Assembly: GCF_036884655.1 (NCBI RefSeq)
Contig: NC_088330.1
Span: 32,199,001-32,263,000, forward strand
DNA from: Musa acuminata AAA Group
Lineage: Eukaryota; Streptophyta; Magnoliopsida; Zingiberales; Musaceae
Reading direction: 5' to 3'
DNA: 64,000 nucleotides
Part shown: piece after piece, positions 22,377 through 35,033 of the stretch
How the letters are laid out: every line of letters begins with the position of its first letter
How positions within the stretch are numbered: the first letter of the stretch is position 1
Made by a program: the position numbers and the translations under genes
Notes under the pieces: generated by a model
Databases searched by the model: none
What the model was told of the DNA's origin: nothing
The model's input: only the letters and a program-made list of their open reading frames with translations

Positions 22377-22900
22377 TTACTGGCCTTTGCTAGCAAAAAG
22401 CAAGCTTTGCTTAACCTGTTGAATCCTCCTGAGGCAAGCTTGAGCACGCCTTATGGCTGCCTCCACGCTGCTGTCGCTCTTCTTCCGGCTCCCATCACGA
22501 CCACCGGTTTGTCTTGATGCTGATGACGACTTCTGTGCCTTGTTCTTCTGTTGCAGGCTCCGCCGCTCGGTCTCAGTCTTCCTCTTTCGAGTAGATGACG
22601 CTGCGAGGAAAGAGAGCAGAGAAAGAACAATCGATGTGGTAGACGATGTATGAACAACCGGTCGGAATGGAGAAAAGAGGGGAATAAGATACTTTGTGTG
22701 GGAACAGCAGCAGAAGCCAGAGGAGGACCGAAGGCGTCATCGTCGACAGCACGGGGGAAGAGTTGAGCGCCGGAGTTGGGTTGGGAGATGAACGATTTGA
22801 GATCGAGCTTGAGATGGTGGAAGCGGGTGGGATGCTGCGATTCCAGCATCTCCAGCTCCTCCTTCGCCCTCTCCACCAACCACGACTCGTACACCATCAT
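22377..22900 (-). CDS. Small basic plant-specific protein, function unknown
   Basis: Two exons on the minus strand, 22693-22900 and 22377-22600, split by a 92-bp GT-AG intron and giving 143 residues. The N-terminus is the conserved-looking part: MMVYESWLVERAKEELEMLE then QHPTRFHHLKLDLKSFI, an amphipathic helix. The middle is variable. The C-terminal half is Lys/Arg/Ser-rich (TRKRKTETERRS, RDGSRKKSD), suggesting a nuclear protein. It ends with a helix IRRAQACLRRIQQVKQSLL. From memory, unnamed plant proteins share this start and the basic middle. No enzymatic motif is present. It lies about 420 bp downstream of, and on the same strand as, the DIM1 gene. Confidence 0.7.
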
Positions 22901-23320
22901 GAGGGTAACACCAAAAGACTTGTCACAGTGACCATCTTTTCTCTTTGCTTTGCTTATACTTTTTGTTTATAGCAAGTAGAGGAGGAGACCGCAAGGGGGT
23001 TGCTGTCATATCACACCTGGTTGGAATTGGAGCGGAAGCTTCGCGGTGTGACAACCATCCAACACCAATTGTGTTCCACTTTCTTATACCACGAGTGATG
23101 GACGAAATCAATAGACTATTATGCCCTCGTTGCTTCAAAAACTTGAATATGAGTTCCAATACAGCATTCATTAAAAAATTATCCTCCAACATCTCAAGTT
23201 TTGGAACCAGAATAAATATTCATAATAATTTCGAGGACCAGACATGAGCATTGCAGCATTACCGTCATTGCAACATTACCTTAATGCAATGTTTAGTTAC
23301 AAGGAAGTAATATATATCCA

Positions 23321-26064
23321 TCAGTAGCGATACTTGGTGGAGTAGTCTTTTGGAGCAATCACCAGACCACGGCCTTTCCTTGCACCCCTGTACACAGTCT
23401 CCACGATGTCGATGAATTCCTGCTTATCCTTGAGGGCCCAATTAATCTTGTTGTTGTTCCCTGTCCCGAGATCGATCATAATATGCTTGTTCCTGAAGAA
23501 GAACATCACGGTCGAGGGATCATACAGCTCGTACATGGTATTGAAGTCCGGCACCTCGGTGATATCAACCAGGTAGATCACTGCAAAGTTCTTTATGGTT
23601 TCTGCAACAGAAGCCAGCACTTCATCCATCTGCAGACAAAAATATCAGATACCCTAAGTTCCATTGGGTGACTACATATGACAGATACATGCATGCCAAG
23701 TTTTCAAAATTTTGTATTAATCCCTTTACGTCAAAGTGTTGTGCATGCCCTGAAATCAATTATACACTACCGAGGAACAAAAAGCAAGCCATTAGGTTCT
23801 AATTATTTGGAGTTAGCTGCATGCACACTCTATGTATGACAATATCTGTCATTAGATTAAAGAGTATTCAAATATATTTTTATTATTTCTAGTAAAGACT
23901 TACTATTTCTGTTTGCATTTCCTCACACCACTAATCCTAATCAACTCACTCTATCTAACCATAACATTCATAAGTTAACTTTGAATATATTCAGTATAAA
24001 TTGAGCATATATTTATGTTTTAATATATAAAGTCACCAGATATTCCTATATATCTCTGAAACATATGCATGAACACTCCTTTATGTTGTTCTAGGGGTTT
24101 TCAGATATAAAGGAAATCATCAACAATTTTGCAAGTAACTCATATTAGAAGATCTATAAAAAAACCTCTTCAATTTGCCGATCAAGAAAATTAAAATATT
24201 GTGTTGGCTTCTATCATCAGACCTTGAAGTTGGGATTACTGAACTGGCACATCTCAGCCTCCGGCCAAGCTGGATATGATAGAAGCTACTGATATAGTGC
24301 ACATTTTAGTTTAAATTAATATTCAGTTAGCTCAGATGTGTTAGGTTTATGACTTAGCCTTTGATTGGATAAACTAGGTTCAGGCATATAAATTTTGTTT
24401 TCTATCCTTAAATGGTTCCAGCATGTTCTTTGTCATGGATTTCAGGTATGCCATTAAAAAATCAACTAGATTAAAAATTGAGTCGTGCTAGATTATGAGT
24501 AGGTATGTGATTGTAGGAGTTCAGTCAGCTACTATTTCAAATAACAAATAATTATGAAGTATAAAAAAAAAGATCATGTGATTTCTTCAATGACTACTAT
24601 TTTCTTATTTGTTTTCATAGTACACAAGTCCAAGAAGAAGCCAAATTAAGCAACAAAGTTCAGCAGTTTGCCTATCTCTCTTTTTTAAAGAAGCCATTCA
24701 TCCTTATTAAACCAAGCTAAAATCCAGCTAACCCAAAACAGAGAAAGATAATGGTTACTTGTCTATTGGGACTTCAAGTTTGAGCTATATGCCTACAGAA
24801 AATAGAACTCTCTAAGTAATTTTGGGAAGTAATGGCATCTGATTGTCCAGTTAAACTTCACTTTCGAATTCTCTTGCCTGTTCTCTCATAAATCCTCTGG
24901 CTGCTGATTTATGCTTTTAATATATTCCCAGAAACAATACTCTTTTTTCAATCCAATAAACCCGATTGAGTTGACCTGAACCCTCACTATTCACTTACAT
25001 CAAGATACCAACGATACATCACTGAGCTACTAAAGAATAAATAATAACTCACACTATTAATCTCTTAGAGTGGAATATGGCACCAACTTAAAGATAATCT
25101 CTTCCAAATTGTAGCAATCCAAACTCATCTCGGAATAAGACCCTTTTTTCGGAAGACTGATTAAAAATCCATGGGATTTCACCTGGATTAAGAATAAATT
25201 CTTATAATACAATGAATATATTGATGAAGCAGAGGGATAATTTTACAGTCACCTTGTGATGCAAGAGAATAATGCAAGCAAGATGATGAGAAAGATGATT
25301 ATTTATTCTCATTCTCGGAATAAGAACCTTTTTTCGGAAGTCTGATTAAAAATCCATGGGATTTCACATGGATTAAGAATAAGTTGTTATAATACAATGA
25401 ATATATTGATGAAGCAGAGGGATAATTTTACAGTCATCTTGTGATACAAGAGAATAATGCAAACAAGATGATAAGAAAGATGCTTATTTATTCTCATTCA
25501 TTATATGTGAACGCCAATCTATTCCAATTGAACTCAGCATAAACTCCCCTACGTACAAATCTGAAACTTTGTTTGATCGAAGTCCGTACAATCGAATGTG
25601 TCCAAACTCTAATCCCTGACCCAAATCGGTTGCATGTCCAACCACACTGCCAAGCATGGCGGAGATCAGCAGGGAACCATTCTTGACTGACATTTAGTCA
25701 ACCAATTATAGAAATCAGGTAAAGACTACTACAACGGCAAACGAATGCTGCTACTTAGGGTTAGTCCAAAACAGAAAAAGAAAAGATTGTAACTTCAAGT
25801 GGATTTCAGAAATATAACGGACGAGTCATACGATTTCGCACGCAAACCCTAATTGATGGCCGATTCCGACCAAGAACAGAAGCGAGAAATAAAAGGGACC
25901 CAGATCAAGAGAATCAAGAAAGAGGAGAATAAAGACCGGGTTACCTGCATGCAGGTCTCGTCCCAGTCATGGCCGAAGCGGATGACGACCAGGCGCTCCT
26001 CCTCCGCCAGGATCGCCTGATCCACCGCCCACCCTGAGTGCAGGTGCGGCAAAAGGTACGACAT
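23321..26064 (-). CDS. DIM1: Spliceosomal thioredoxin-like protein DIM1 (U5-15kD, YLS8)
   Basis: Two exons, 25945-26064 (40 codons) and 23321-23629, giving 142 residues, exactly the family length. The start MSYLLPHLHSGWAVDQAI, the segment VVIRFGHDWDETCMQ, and the end PKDYSTKYRY are almost invariant across eukaryotes. DIM1 is the U5 snRNP / tri-snRNP protein with a thioredoxin fold, needed for pre-mRNA splicing; the usual redox CxxC is absent, as in the family. The 2315-bp intron contains a 185-bp tandem duplication. The leader has a short CT run (26092-26101), and GTGGGCCCAC at about 26190 resembles palindromic site II elements, suiting a housekeeping promoter. Confidence 0.96.
25131..25499. 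repeat. 185-bp tandem duplication in the DIM1 intron
   Basis: The segment beginning cggaataaga at 25131 repeats from 25316 and continues to about 25499 with only scattered differences (for example gactgatt versus gtctgatt). High identity suggests a recent local duplication. It does not touch splice sites. Confidence 0.85.
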
Positions 26065-27480
<1,416 letters not shown>

Positions 27481-27689
27481 CTCTTTGCTGCATGCGATAA
27501 GACCGGAGGAAGCAATACATAATTGATGGAAGATCCCGCGACGAGGGGAAGGCACGCAGAAGACAGCAGCACAACTGCAAAGTTGATGCCAATATATGAA
27601 AAGTGCATGGAAAGAGACACCCAAATCGATCCGCTCAATAAAGGACTGAAAAAGATCAAAAGACATCTCCTACTATAAAAAAAATTCAT

Positions 27690-28600
27690 GAATCACTTTA
27701 ATCCTTATAATTTATTCATATTTAAAATAATTTATATATTTATAAAAATAGTTAATAGACATTAAAATTTTATAACTCATAATAAATTATTTAATATAAT
27801 AATATATATAATTTAAGTTTAAAAAAGATTTAAGATTTATTTTAGCCCATGTAGTTTTGATCGTAGATCATTTAAGCTATTATGGTTTACTCATGTCTAA
27901 AATAGTCCGTACATTTTAAAAAATTAATATATAAGTTTCTCTCGTCAAGTTTGAGTTAACAGACATTATTGTTTACTTACATGACATGCTGACTCATAAT
28001 AAATTATTAATATAATGACATATGCAATTTAAGTTTAAAAAAAAGTTAAGATCCATTTTGTCGAAAAAGAGAAAACGACGGAGACTATAGTTACAGATAA
28101 AGGAAAAGAGATAAAGGCAAGAGAGGTCGGAGACAAAGATGAGAGAGAGGTGGGTGAAGATACTCAGGAGGAGGAAGAGGGACAAGACGACCATAATGTA
28201 CCTAACATTAGATTAATTGATGCACATCTACTTAAGGCAGGATCGAAAGCTCATAAACTCATTGTCAGTGTCAGAGAGGCTACGTACGTGTGATGCCCTA
28301 CTAAGCAGCAGCGACTCGGTGTTATTGTTGGTGGTCGCTTCCACGATGACACCTCATTTTTCCATTGATGAATGTTAATTTTTTAAAAACTCAAATTACA
28401 CATGCAACTATATTAATGATTTATTATCAGTCAACGTACCACGTAGTAAATTCTAATGTCTATTAACTCGGACTTGACATGAGGGGTTTATTTATCACGT
28501 TTTTAAAAATATGAGGGTTATTTTAGATACGAGAAAACTACAAGGATTTAAGAGATCCATGACCAAAATCATAAGAGTTAAAATGAATCTTAATTCTAAA
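27690..28600. mobile_element. Long inverted-repeat element, non-coding
   Basis: Arms of about 210 bp at 27830-28040 and 28385-28597 are inverted copies with roughly 70 percent identity by eye. Shared words include gagttaacagacatta against its inverse, and ataataaat(t/c)attaatat. The centre (28050-28380) is unrelated and more GC-rich. A further partial copy of the left arm, in the same orientation, lies at 27690-27830. No transposase is encoded. It resembles a MITE or a non-autonomous DNA transposon with long terminal inverted repeats; superfamily and exact ends are unknown. Confidence 0.6.
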
Positions 28601-29876
28601 AAATAAAATTTTATTTTAAAGTTATTTTTTACGAGGAATTAGATGCAATATGAAATGATTTTTTTTATAAAATAAAAATATATTTAACGTTATGACACCA
28701 CAAATATGGTACCAAATTAGTTGGACTTACACATCATTCTCTCCCATTAATTAAGAAGTTTCATTAGTCGGATTTAGTCCAAATGGTTACGGAAGTTGGC
28801 TTTGTTTGGGTTATTAAAGTCAACACGTAGAATAAGTTGGTGCAACAAAACCCAAAACTCGACTACAAACTTACACTTTGTGAAATACGATGCATGGAAT
28901 CCATAAGAAATCGATAACAATAGCTCCGAATTGAAATTCAACTAAAAATAGGAAGTCGATGCCATGCAAACTTCTAAATTATTCTTTTAATCCTCAAAAT
29001 AATTTTTAACTGTCAAATCATCTTCCAACCCCCACCTCAACTATTTTGGGTGCTATCATTGATTTGGCGCACAAAAGGAAGTGGAGCTAATTCTCATGTT
29101 CGTTATCATCTTCACCTAACTCCAAAGATTTCATAAGCTTCTCCGCATGGGTTCTTCATTAAAACAAAAAGGAAATGGTCTCTATCTGTGATAAAACACA
29201 ATATGTTGCTTCACATGGCAGTTCAATTGCTGAAACATACAAGAAAGCCCTACTTTTTGACCTTGATGTTGATTCTCCAACCATCAACCAAAAGAAAGAA
29301 CAATAATAACTCAAAACAAGTGACAATGGATTGCATACTCTTCTAATCATGGCTAATGGATGCTTTAGGTGAATAAAGTGACGATCTACATGTTGAGAAG
29401 AAGATAGTATACATGGTTGCTTAATCATCCAAGTAATTATCCAGTAGCGCAGGATGATCAACTTTGTTCGAATCATTCCTGAAGCTTTCTTTCTCGGTAG
29501 AGCAGCCAGTGTCACTCCTGTGACAGAAACAAGAAAAGAAGGCAGCCAAGGCAGGTGTGTTTGGCGACCATGCATCCTTAAGTCGCACCTAATTTCCACC
29601 CTCCACATCAGTCTCATCTCTCCGACCACCCTCACCTACCTCCATCCTCCACACTTGAGACCTCCTTCCCAGCTTCCCTTGCATCATGTACTAACCAAAC
29701 CCAAGCATAAATCTGCTTAACATGAGACTGCCAAAGCTCCGCATGTTTGGCACTTTCAGCTCACCAAATCAAACAGCTCGTTACATCAAAACGAGACAGA
29801 TTCTGTAAGAAATCTTCCCCCACCATGCAAAAGTTCTATATTAATGGCCGCTCTCTAACACTCCAACATCAGTTGT

Positions 29877-29878
<2 letters not shown>
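28601..29878. other. Intergenic DNA upstream of the CYP86 gene
   Basis: AT-rich up to about 29100, with no gene recognised. The last few hundred bases should include the CYP86 promoter. A possible TATA (ctatatta near 29835) would put the CT repeat in the leader. Confidence 0.45.

Positions 29879-29920
<42 letters not shown>
29879..29920 (+). repeat. (TC)21 microsatellite in the CYP86 leader
   Basis: Forty-two bases of pure TC, ending 21 bases before the chosen ATG. CT-rich leaders near plant start sites are common and may affect expression, and the tract is likely length-polymorphic. Confidence 0.9.
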
Positions 29921-29924
<4 letters not shown>

Positions 29925-29941
29925 CTAAGCAGGTGGACACA

Positions 29942-31634
29942 ATGAACTCCTGCAACGATACCACCATGTCGGACAGCCAAAGAGCTTCCTCTGGTATCAG
30001 TGGCTTCTTCTCGCTGTTGCCGGAGATCCAAACTTTTGAGCTGTTTCTGGCTGTGTCCATCTTCATAACCATTCACTCACTCAGGCAAGGGAAGCGTCAG
30101 GGCCTCGCGGTGTGGCCGGTGGTCGGCATGCTCCCGTCTCTGCTCCTCGGCATCCGCAACGACATGTACGAGTGGGTCACCGGCGTGATCGAGCGGCAGG
30201 GGGGCACGTTCACTTTCCGTGGCCCGTGGTTCACCAACCTCCACTGCGTCGTGACGGCCGACCCCCGCAACCTCGAGCACCTCCTCAAGACCAAGTTCTC
30301 CAGCTTCCCCAAGGGCGAGTACTTCCGCGGCACCGTGCGCGACTTCCTCGGCGACGGCATCTTCAGCGCCGACGACGAGACCTGGCGAAAGCAGCGCAAG
30401 ACGGCGAGCCTGGAGTTCCACTCCGCCGAGTTCCGGGCCATGACCGCCCGGTCCCTCGTCGAGCTCGTCCACTCGAGGCTGCTCCCGGTGCTCGAGGCAG
30501 CCCACGACGGCCGCGCGCAGATCGACCTCCAGGACGTGCTCCTGAGGCTCACGTTCGACAACGTGTGCATGATCGCCTTCGGAATCGACCCGGGCTGCCT
30601 CCGTCCGGGCCAGCCGGAGATTCCGTTCGCCAAAGCCTTCGAGGACGCGACGGAGGCCACCATCATACGCTTCATCACGCCCACCGCCATCTGGAAAGCA
30701 CTGCGCTACCTCGACCTCGGGAGCGAGAGATGGCTCAGGCGGTCGCTGAAGCGGGTCGACGAGTTCGCCTACGACGTCATAAGAACAAGGAAGAAGGAGC
30801 TATCGTTGGAGTCTGGCGACAAGAACAGTACGGCGAGAACCGACCTCCTGACCGTGTTCACTAGGCTCAAAGACGAGGACGGGAAAGGCTTCTCCGACAA
30901 GTTTCTGAGAGACGTCTGCGTCAACTTCATACTCGCCGGCCGCGACACCTCGTCGGTGGCGTTGGCCTGGTTCTTCTATCTTCTCGACAAACACCCGGAA
31001 GTAGAGGAGAAGATTCTTGGGGAAATCAACACGATAGTGAAGGAAAGAGGATCAAGAAATGACGGCGAGGGAGCAGAGGGCGAAGAACTAGTGTTCAGGC
31101 CAGAGGAGGTGAAGAAGATGGAGTATCTGCAAGCGGCGCTGTCAGAAGCTCTCAGACTGTATCCTTCGGTGCCAGTGGACCACAAGGAGGTACGAAATGC
31201 AGATCAATTTGGCTCTTCGGTTTCTTCTCTCGCCTCATGATTCGATTGCGATCCCTCAGGTTGTGGAGGACGAAGTGTTCCCAGATGGCACGGCACTGAA
31301 GAAGGGAACCAAGGTCGTGTACGCCATCTTCTCCATGGGAAGGATGGAAAGCATATGGGGGAAGGACTGCAGGGACTACAAACCAGAGAGGTGGCTAAAG
31401 GACGGCCGCTTCATGAGCGAGTCCGCGTACAAGTTCACGGCCTTCAACGGCGGTCCGAGGCTGTGCCTGGGGAAAGACTTCGCGTACTACCAGATGAAGT
31501 TTGTGGCAGCTTCGATCCTCCGCCGCTACCATGTGAGGGTTGCAGAGGGCCACCCGGTGGCGCCCAAGATGGCGCTGACCATGTACATGAAGTATGGATT
31601 GAAGGTCACACTCTGCAGAAGGGACGAGATGTGA
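29942..31634 (+). CDS. CYP86B: Cytochrome P450 CYP86 (CYP86B1-like) fatty-acid omega-hydroxylase
   Basis: Two exons, 29942-31189 and 31260-31634, with a 70-bp GT-AG intron; 540 residues. The N-terminal membrane anchor is around residues 20-45. I-helix AGRDTS is at 332-337, the ExxR pair at Glu402 and Arg405 (EALR), and the heme loop FNGGPRLCLG at 478-487 with ligand Cys485. The AGRDT form and PFNG/FNGGPR loop are typical of the CYP86 clan. The stretch SLRQGKRQGLAVWPVVGMLP and the length best fit CYP86B. These ER enzymes omega-hydroxylate fatty acids or acyl-CoAs; CYP86B1 acts on very-long-chain chains for suberin and cutin. The upstream in-frame sequence is the CT microsatellite, so the start after it is preferred. 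Coding GC is very high. CYP86A is the alternative. Confidence 0.9.
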
Positions 31635-32090
31635 GCCCTGAGAAGAAGTAGCGACGAGGAACCCCCAAGGTTTTCATGGATCATAATAATGAACGTTGTC
31701 TAAAGCAGTAGTAGCGGAAGACAGTATGTTTCTTTATATTAGATTTTTCTTTGTTTTGTATTATGCATGGGAGAGTTGAGTGATGTATTATTAAGGTCAT
31801 ATACTTGATATAATCGAGTGTTTCATTTCCATCACCAAAAAATAGATACTTTGGTATATGAGGGTAATAATAGTGACAAGACTCGGGCTGACGTCAGTTG
31901 CCCCAAATGATGCCTCATGCCTTGATCGACCCGCCAGCTTCTGGTCAAACGGACCAGAACGTCGACCGAGGCGCATTAAAGTCTTGCTCAGGCTCGATCC
32001 TTCACGCCACGCCAACACCAGTGTCAGACGCTAACAGCCTGCCCCCTGCAAGCGGGCACCTCAGGAAGCAATAAGCTTCCCTATAAATAT

Positions 32091-32404
32091 CCTCGCATTC
32101 TAGGGGGAGAGGGGGAAAAACACACACAAAAAAAGACCTCTTCACTCCATCTGACTTAATCATCGGAGGGGTCGGGCCGAGCACCCCGACTCGACCTTTG
32201 TGCAGGTGCGAAGCCGAAGGTCCCTACTGGATGCGCAGGCGAGGAGTTCCTGCCCGGAGGAAACGACGACCCCGTCCCGATCGGACCATCGCAGCCGGCC
32301 ACCTCAGCGGACTCAAAGGCCGTCCCGGGAAGATCCCCGTCATCCGGACCCGAACCGAGCCGCGTCGGCCCCGAGGCCACGGCTCAAGGTTGTTTCCCAT
32401 AACA
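32091..32404 (+). repeat. Left terminal repeat (shared part)
   Basis: From cctcgcattctaggggg to tttcccataaca. It matches 34328-34640 closely, with a handful of substitutions. The U3-like portion with the TATA box lies just to its left and is not duplicated. Confidence 0.85.
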
Positions 32405-32564
32405 TTTTAGCGTTAGAAGGAGGGCCCGGAATGTCGGGTGATCACCCGAGTGGCTCAGATGAGCCTGCGACTCAATGTTGTTTCCCACAACATTTTGGCG
32501 TTAGAAGGAGGGCCCGGAATGTCGGGTGATCACCCGAGCAGCTCAGATGAGCCCGCGGCTGAGA
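32389..32564 (+). repeat. 88-bp tandem duplication spanning LTR end and primer-site region
   Basis: gttgtttcccataaca at 32389 recurs as gttgtttcccacaaca at 32477, and each is followed by the same gcgttagaaggagggcccgg block. The duplication covers the LTR end plus the presumed primer-binding region. Confidence 0.85.
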
Positions 32565-32949
32565 GGTCACACCCGACTGGAGTCTCGGGGGAACATCCCC
32601 CGCACGGTGGTCATCGTGACGAACACCTCGCCATGACCTCAGAGCGCTATTGGCGGATATTCAAGGACCCGGGCCTGTCGTCGCCCGACGGCGCCCCCGC
32701 TGACCCCTCGCCCGTGTCGTCCGAGGCATTTCAGGACCTCGCTCATCAAGTCTGAGCTTTGATGGGTATGGTGCAAACCATTATCCCGCTCGTTTCTCAT
32801 TCGGCGCACCTGCCTGCGATCCAACAACTGCGACAACACGAGGCGCTCGTTCGGGCCCACACGACACTTCCGGAGCTCCCCACTTCGCCTCGAGTCCGAC
32901 CGGCCCCACTCGGGGATCCAGTGATGGCAAACCCGAGCGGTCGCCCGGA

Positions 32950-33655
32950 ACCCGAGGCATTCTCTTCGGATTATATGGACTCCCTGAGGGCCCAGTTGCG
33001 TTTCGTCAGCCAGCAACTCGACGAGGTGTAGAAAGAGGTTCGCAGGTCCAAAGGAGAGCTTGGGGGGGACGCACATCAGGGATCTTCGTTCACACTCGAG
33101 ATACAGGATCAGACAGTCCCCCTGAACTTCCAGTTCCCCTCTCTGGACGCATATGATGGCGCCACCGACCTAGCGGACCACGTAGCCGCTTTCCGTGCCC
33201 AAATGGCATTGTACGGAACCTCTGACGCTTTGATGTGCAGAGCGTTTCCCACCACTCTGAGAGGGCCGGCCCACGCGTGGTATGGCGGCTTGAAGACCGG
33301 AACGATCGCTTCCTTAGACCAGCTCATCAAGGACTTCGAGCTCCACTTCGTGGCCTATGCACGGCCAAAATCGTCCGTGACACTGCTCATCGGACTCAAA
33401 TAAAGGGAGGACGAGCCCCTCTCACATTTTGTGGATCGCTTTGCCACGCAAATCCGGGGTTTGTCGGACACTCACCTCTCTTTGTTGGTGCATGCGTTTA
33501 TGATAGGCCTGCGACCTTCCAGATTCCTCTAGTCCTTAGCGGAGCGACCTCCCACCATGGTGTCAAAGATGCTCCAGCGGGCTAACCGGTACATCGCAGC
33601 GAGGGCCTGGGCGGCCGTGAGGAGAAGGGACGACTTCCGACAGCGGGCTCCATAG
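32950..33655 (+). pseudogene. Degraded retrotransposon gag
   Basis: A Retrotrans_gag-type domain is recognisable from residues such as [20 protein letters not shown], followed by [14 protein letters not shown] and [12 protein letters not shown]. The frame is interrupted by TAA at about 33401 (a Gln position in relatives) and TAG at about 33530. No zinc knuckle or pol follows. Confidence 0.75.
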
Positions 33656-33799
33656 AAGAGGTTAAGCACCCGCGGTGGCTATCCGATGTAGTCCTCGTGA
33701 AAAGAAATCTAGGCCCTGCCTTAGTCTCTTCCGAGCGAAGGTTCAATATCTACCTGATCGCCTCCCGGCTCGCGGTTAGCCCCGGCCTAAACTCTTCTG

Positions 33800-34325
33800 A
33801 ATCTACACGGCTCGACCATAGACTACCCGAGTCTACCTCAGGGCGGCCTGCCCGCCTGAGCCGTATCCCTCGATCGTAGACTGTCGAGTCCACTTCAGCG
33901 CGACCTGCCCGCTTGAGCCGTGTCCCTCGGCCATAGACTCAGTCTATCTCAGGGCGGCCTCCCTGCATGAGCCGTATCCCTCGGCCTGAGTCGTGTCTCT
34001 CGGTCGTAGACTACCCAAGTCTACCTCAGGGTGGCCTGACCGCCTGAGTCGTATCCCTTGGCCGTAGACTACCTGAGTCTACCTCGGGGCGGCCTGTCCG
34101 CCTGAGCCGTATCCCTCGGCCGTAGACTACCCGAGTCTACTTCAGGGCGGCCTCCCCGCTTGAGTCGTATCCCTCGGCCGTAGACTACCCAAGTCCACAC
34201 TTACACGGCCTCCCCGCTTGCGCCGTGCTCCTCGGCCATGTTGCCCGAGATCACGCTTGCGTGGCCTGCCCGCCTGCGTTGTGCTCCTCGGCCGCATGTT
34301 GCCCGAAACCACGCCTGCGCGGCCT
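33800..34325. repeat. Minisatellite of about 59-bp units inside the retroelement
   Basis: Eight or nine imperfect units contain gag(c/t)cgtatccctcgg, then cgtagactacccgagtctac and a cagggcggcct link. The motif recurs near 33858, 33916, 33970, 34047, 34103 and 34162. The last two or three units (34200-34325) are a diverged subtype with gccgtgctcctcggcc. The array directly abuts the right terminal repeat. Confidence 0.85.
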
Positions 34326-34327
34326 AC

Positions 34328-34640
34328 CCTCGCATTCTAGGGGGAGAGGGGGAAAAACACACACAAAAAAGACATCTTCATTCCATCTGACTTAATCGTC
34401 GGAGGGGTCGGGTTGAGCACCCCGACCCGACCTTTGTGCAGGTGCGAAGCCGAAGATCCCCACTGGACGCGCATACGAGGAGTTCCTGCCCGGAGGAAAC
34501 GACGACCCCGTCCCGATCGAACCGCCGCAGCCAGCTACCTCAGCGGAGTCGAAGGTCGTCCCGGGAAGATCCCCGTCATCCGGACCCGAACCGAGCCGCG
34601 TCGACCCCGAGATCACGGCTCAAGGTTGTTTCCCACAACA
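34328..34640 (+). repeat. Right terminal repeat, lacking the U3-like part
   Basis: Copy of 32091-32404 ending tttcccacaaca. Its left edge joins the minisatellite directly, without the TATA-containing segment seen in the left copy. Confidence 0.85.
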
Positions 34641-34660
34641 ATATCTATTTAGCAAGTATC

Positions 34661-34707
34661 AAAAAAAAAAAAACAAATAATAATAATAATAATACTAATA
34701 AGAATAA

Positions 34708-34786
<79 letters not shown>
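34661..34786. repeat. Poly-A and (AAT)n microsatellite
   Basis: Thirteen A residues, then about 110 bases of AAT repeats with a few interruptions (aatact, aagaat). It starts 20 bases beyond the retroelement end. Confidence 0.95.
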
Positions 34787-34788
<2 letters not shown>

Positions 34789-35033
34789 AGAATCGACAAG
34801 TATCCAACAATATTCCGATCATATTATTCAGCATTAGTGCCTTAAGGACAATTCAGCCCTCGTTAGAGACAGCCTCGCCTTGTGTGGTAAGTTCATCAAC
34901 AAAATTCCGCACCTCTTTCATCAGTTTCTTGTTCGTTCTAGCGATCCAAACTTCAGTCGCTAATTCTATCTGAAACCCATCGTCAACCCAATCTCTTTGG
35001 TGCCATCTGCATAGCAAGAACATACATACAACT

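Larger units (their letters stand above)
31860..34640 (+). mobile_element. Gypsy-type retroelement remnant, internally deleted, chimeric
   Basis: A GC-rich block unlike its flanks. The left terminal repeat has a TATA box (ctataaatat, 32081-32090), R/U5-like sequence to 32404, then a primer-site-like region (ttttagcg/ttttggcg followed by ttagaaggagg). A degraded gag follows (about 32950-33655), then a 59-bp minisatellite (33800-34325), then a second terminal repeat at 34328-34640. No protease, reverse transcriptase or integrase is present. The left edge is uncertain and no target duplication was found. It is probably a Tat/Athila-like or other large gypsy derivative. Confidence 0.75.

Noticed and set aside
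29747..29941. N-terminal extension of the CYP86 protein through the TC microsatellite
   Set aside because: It would encode a Leu/Ser run absent from the family; the ATG at 29942 gives normal length.
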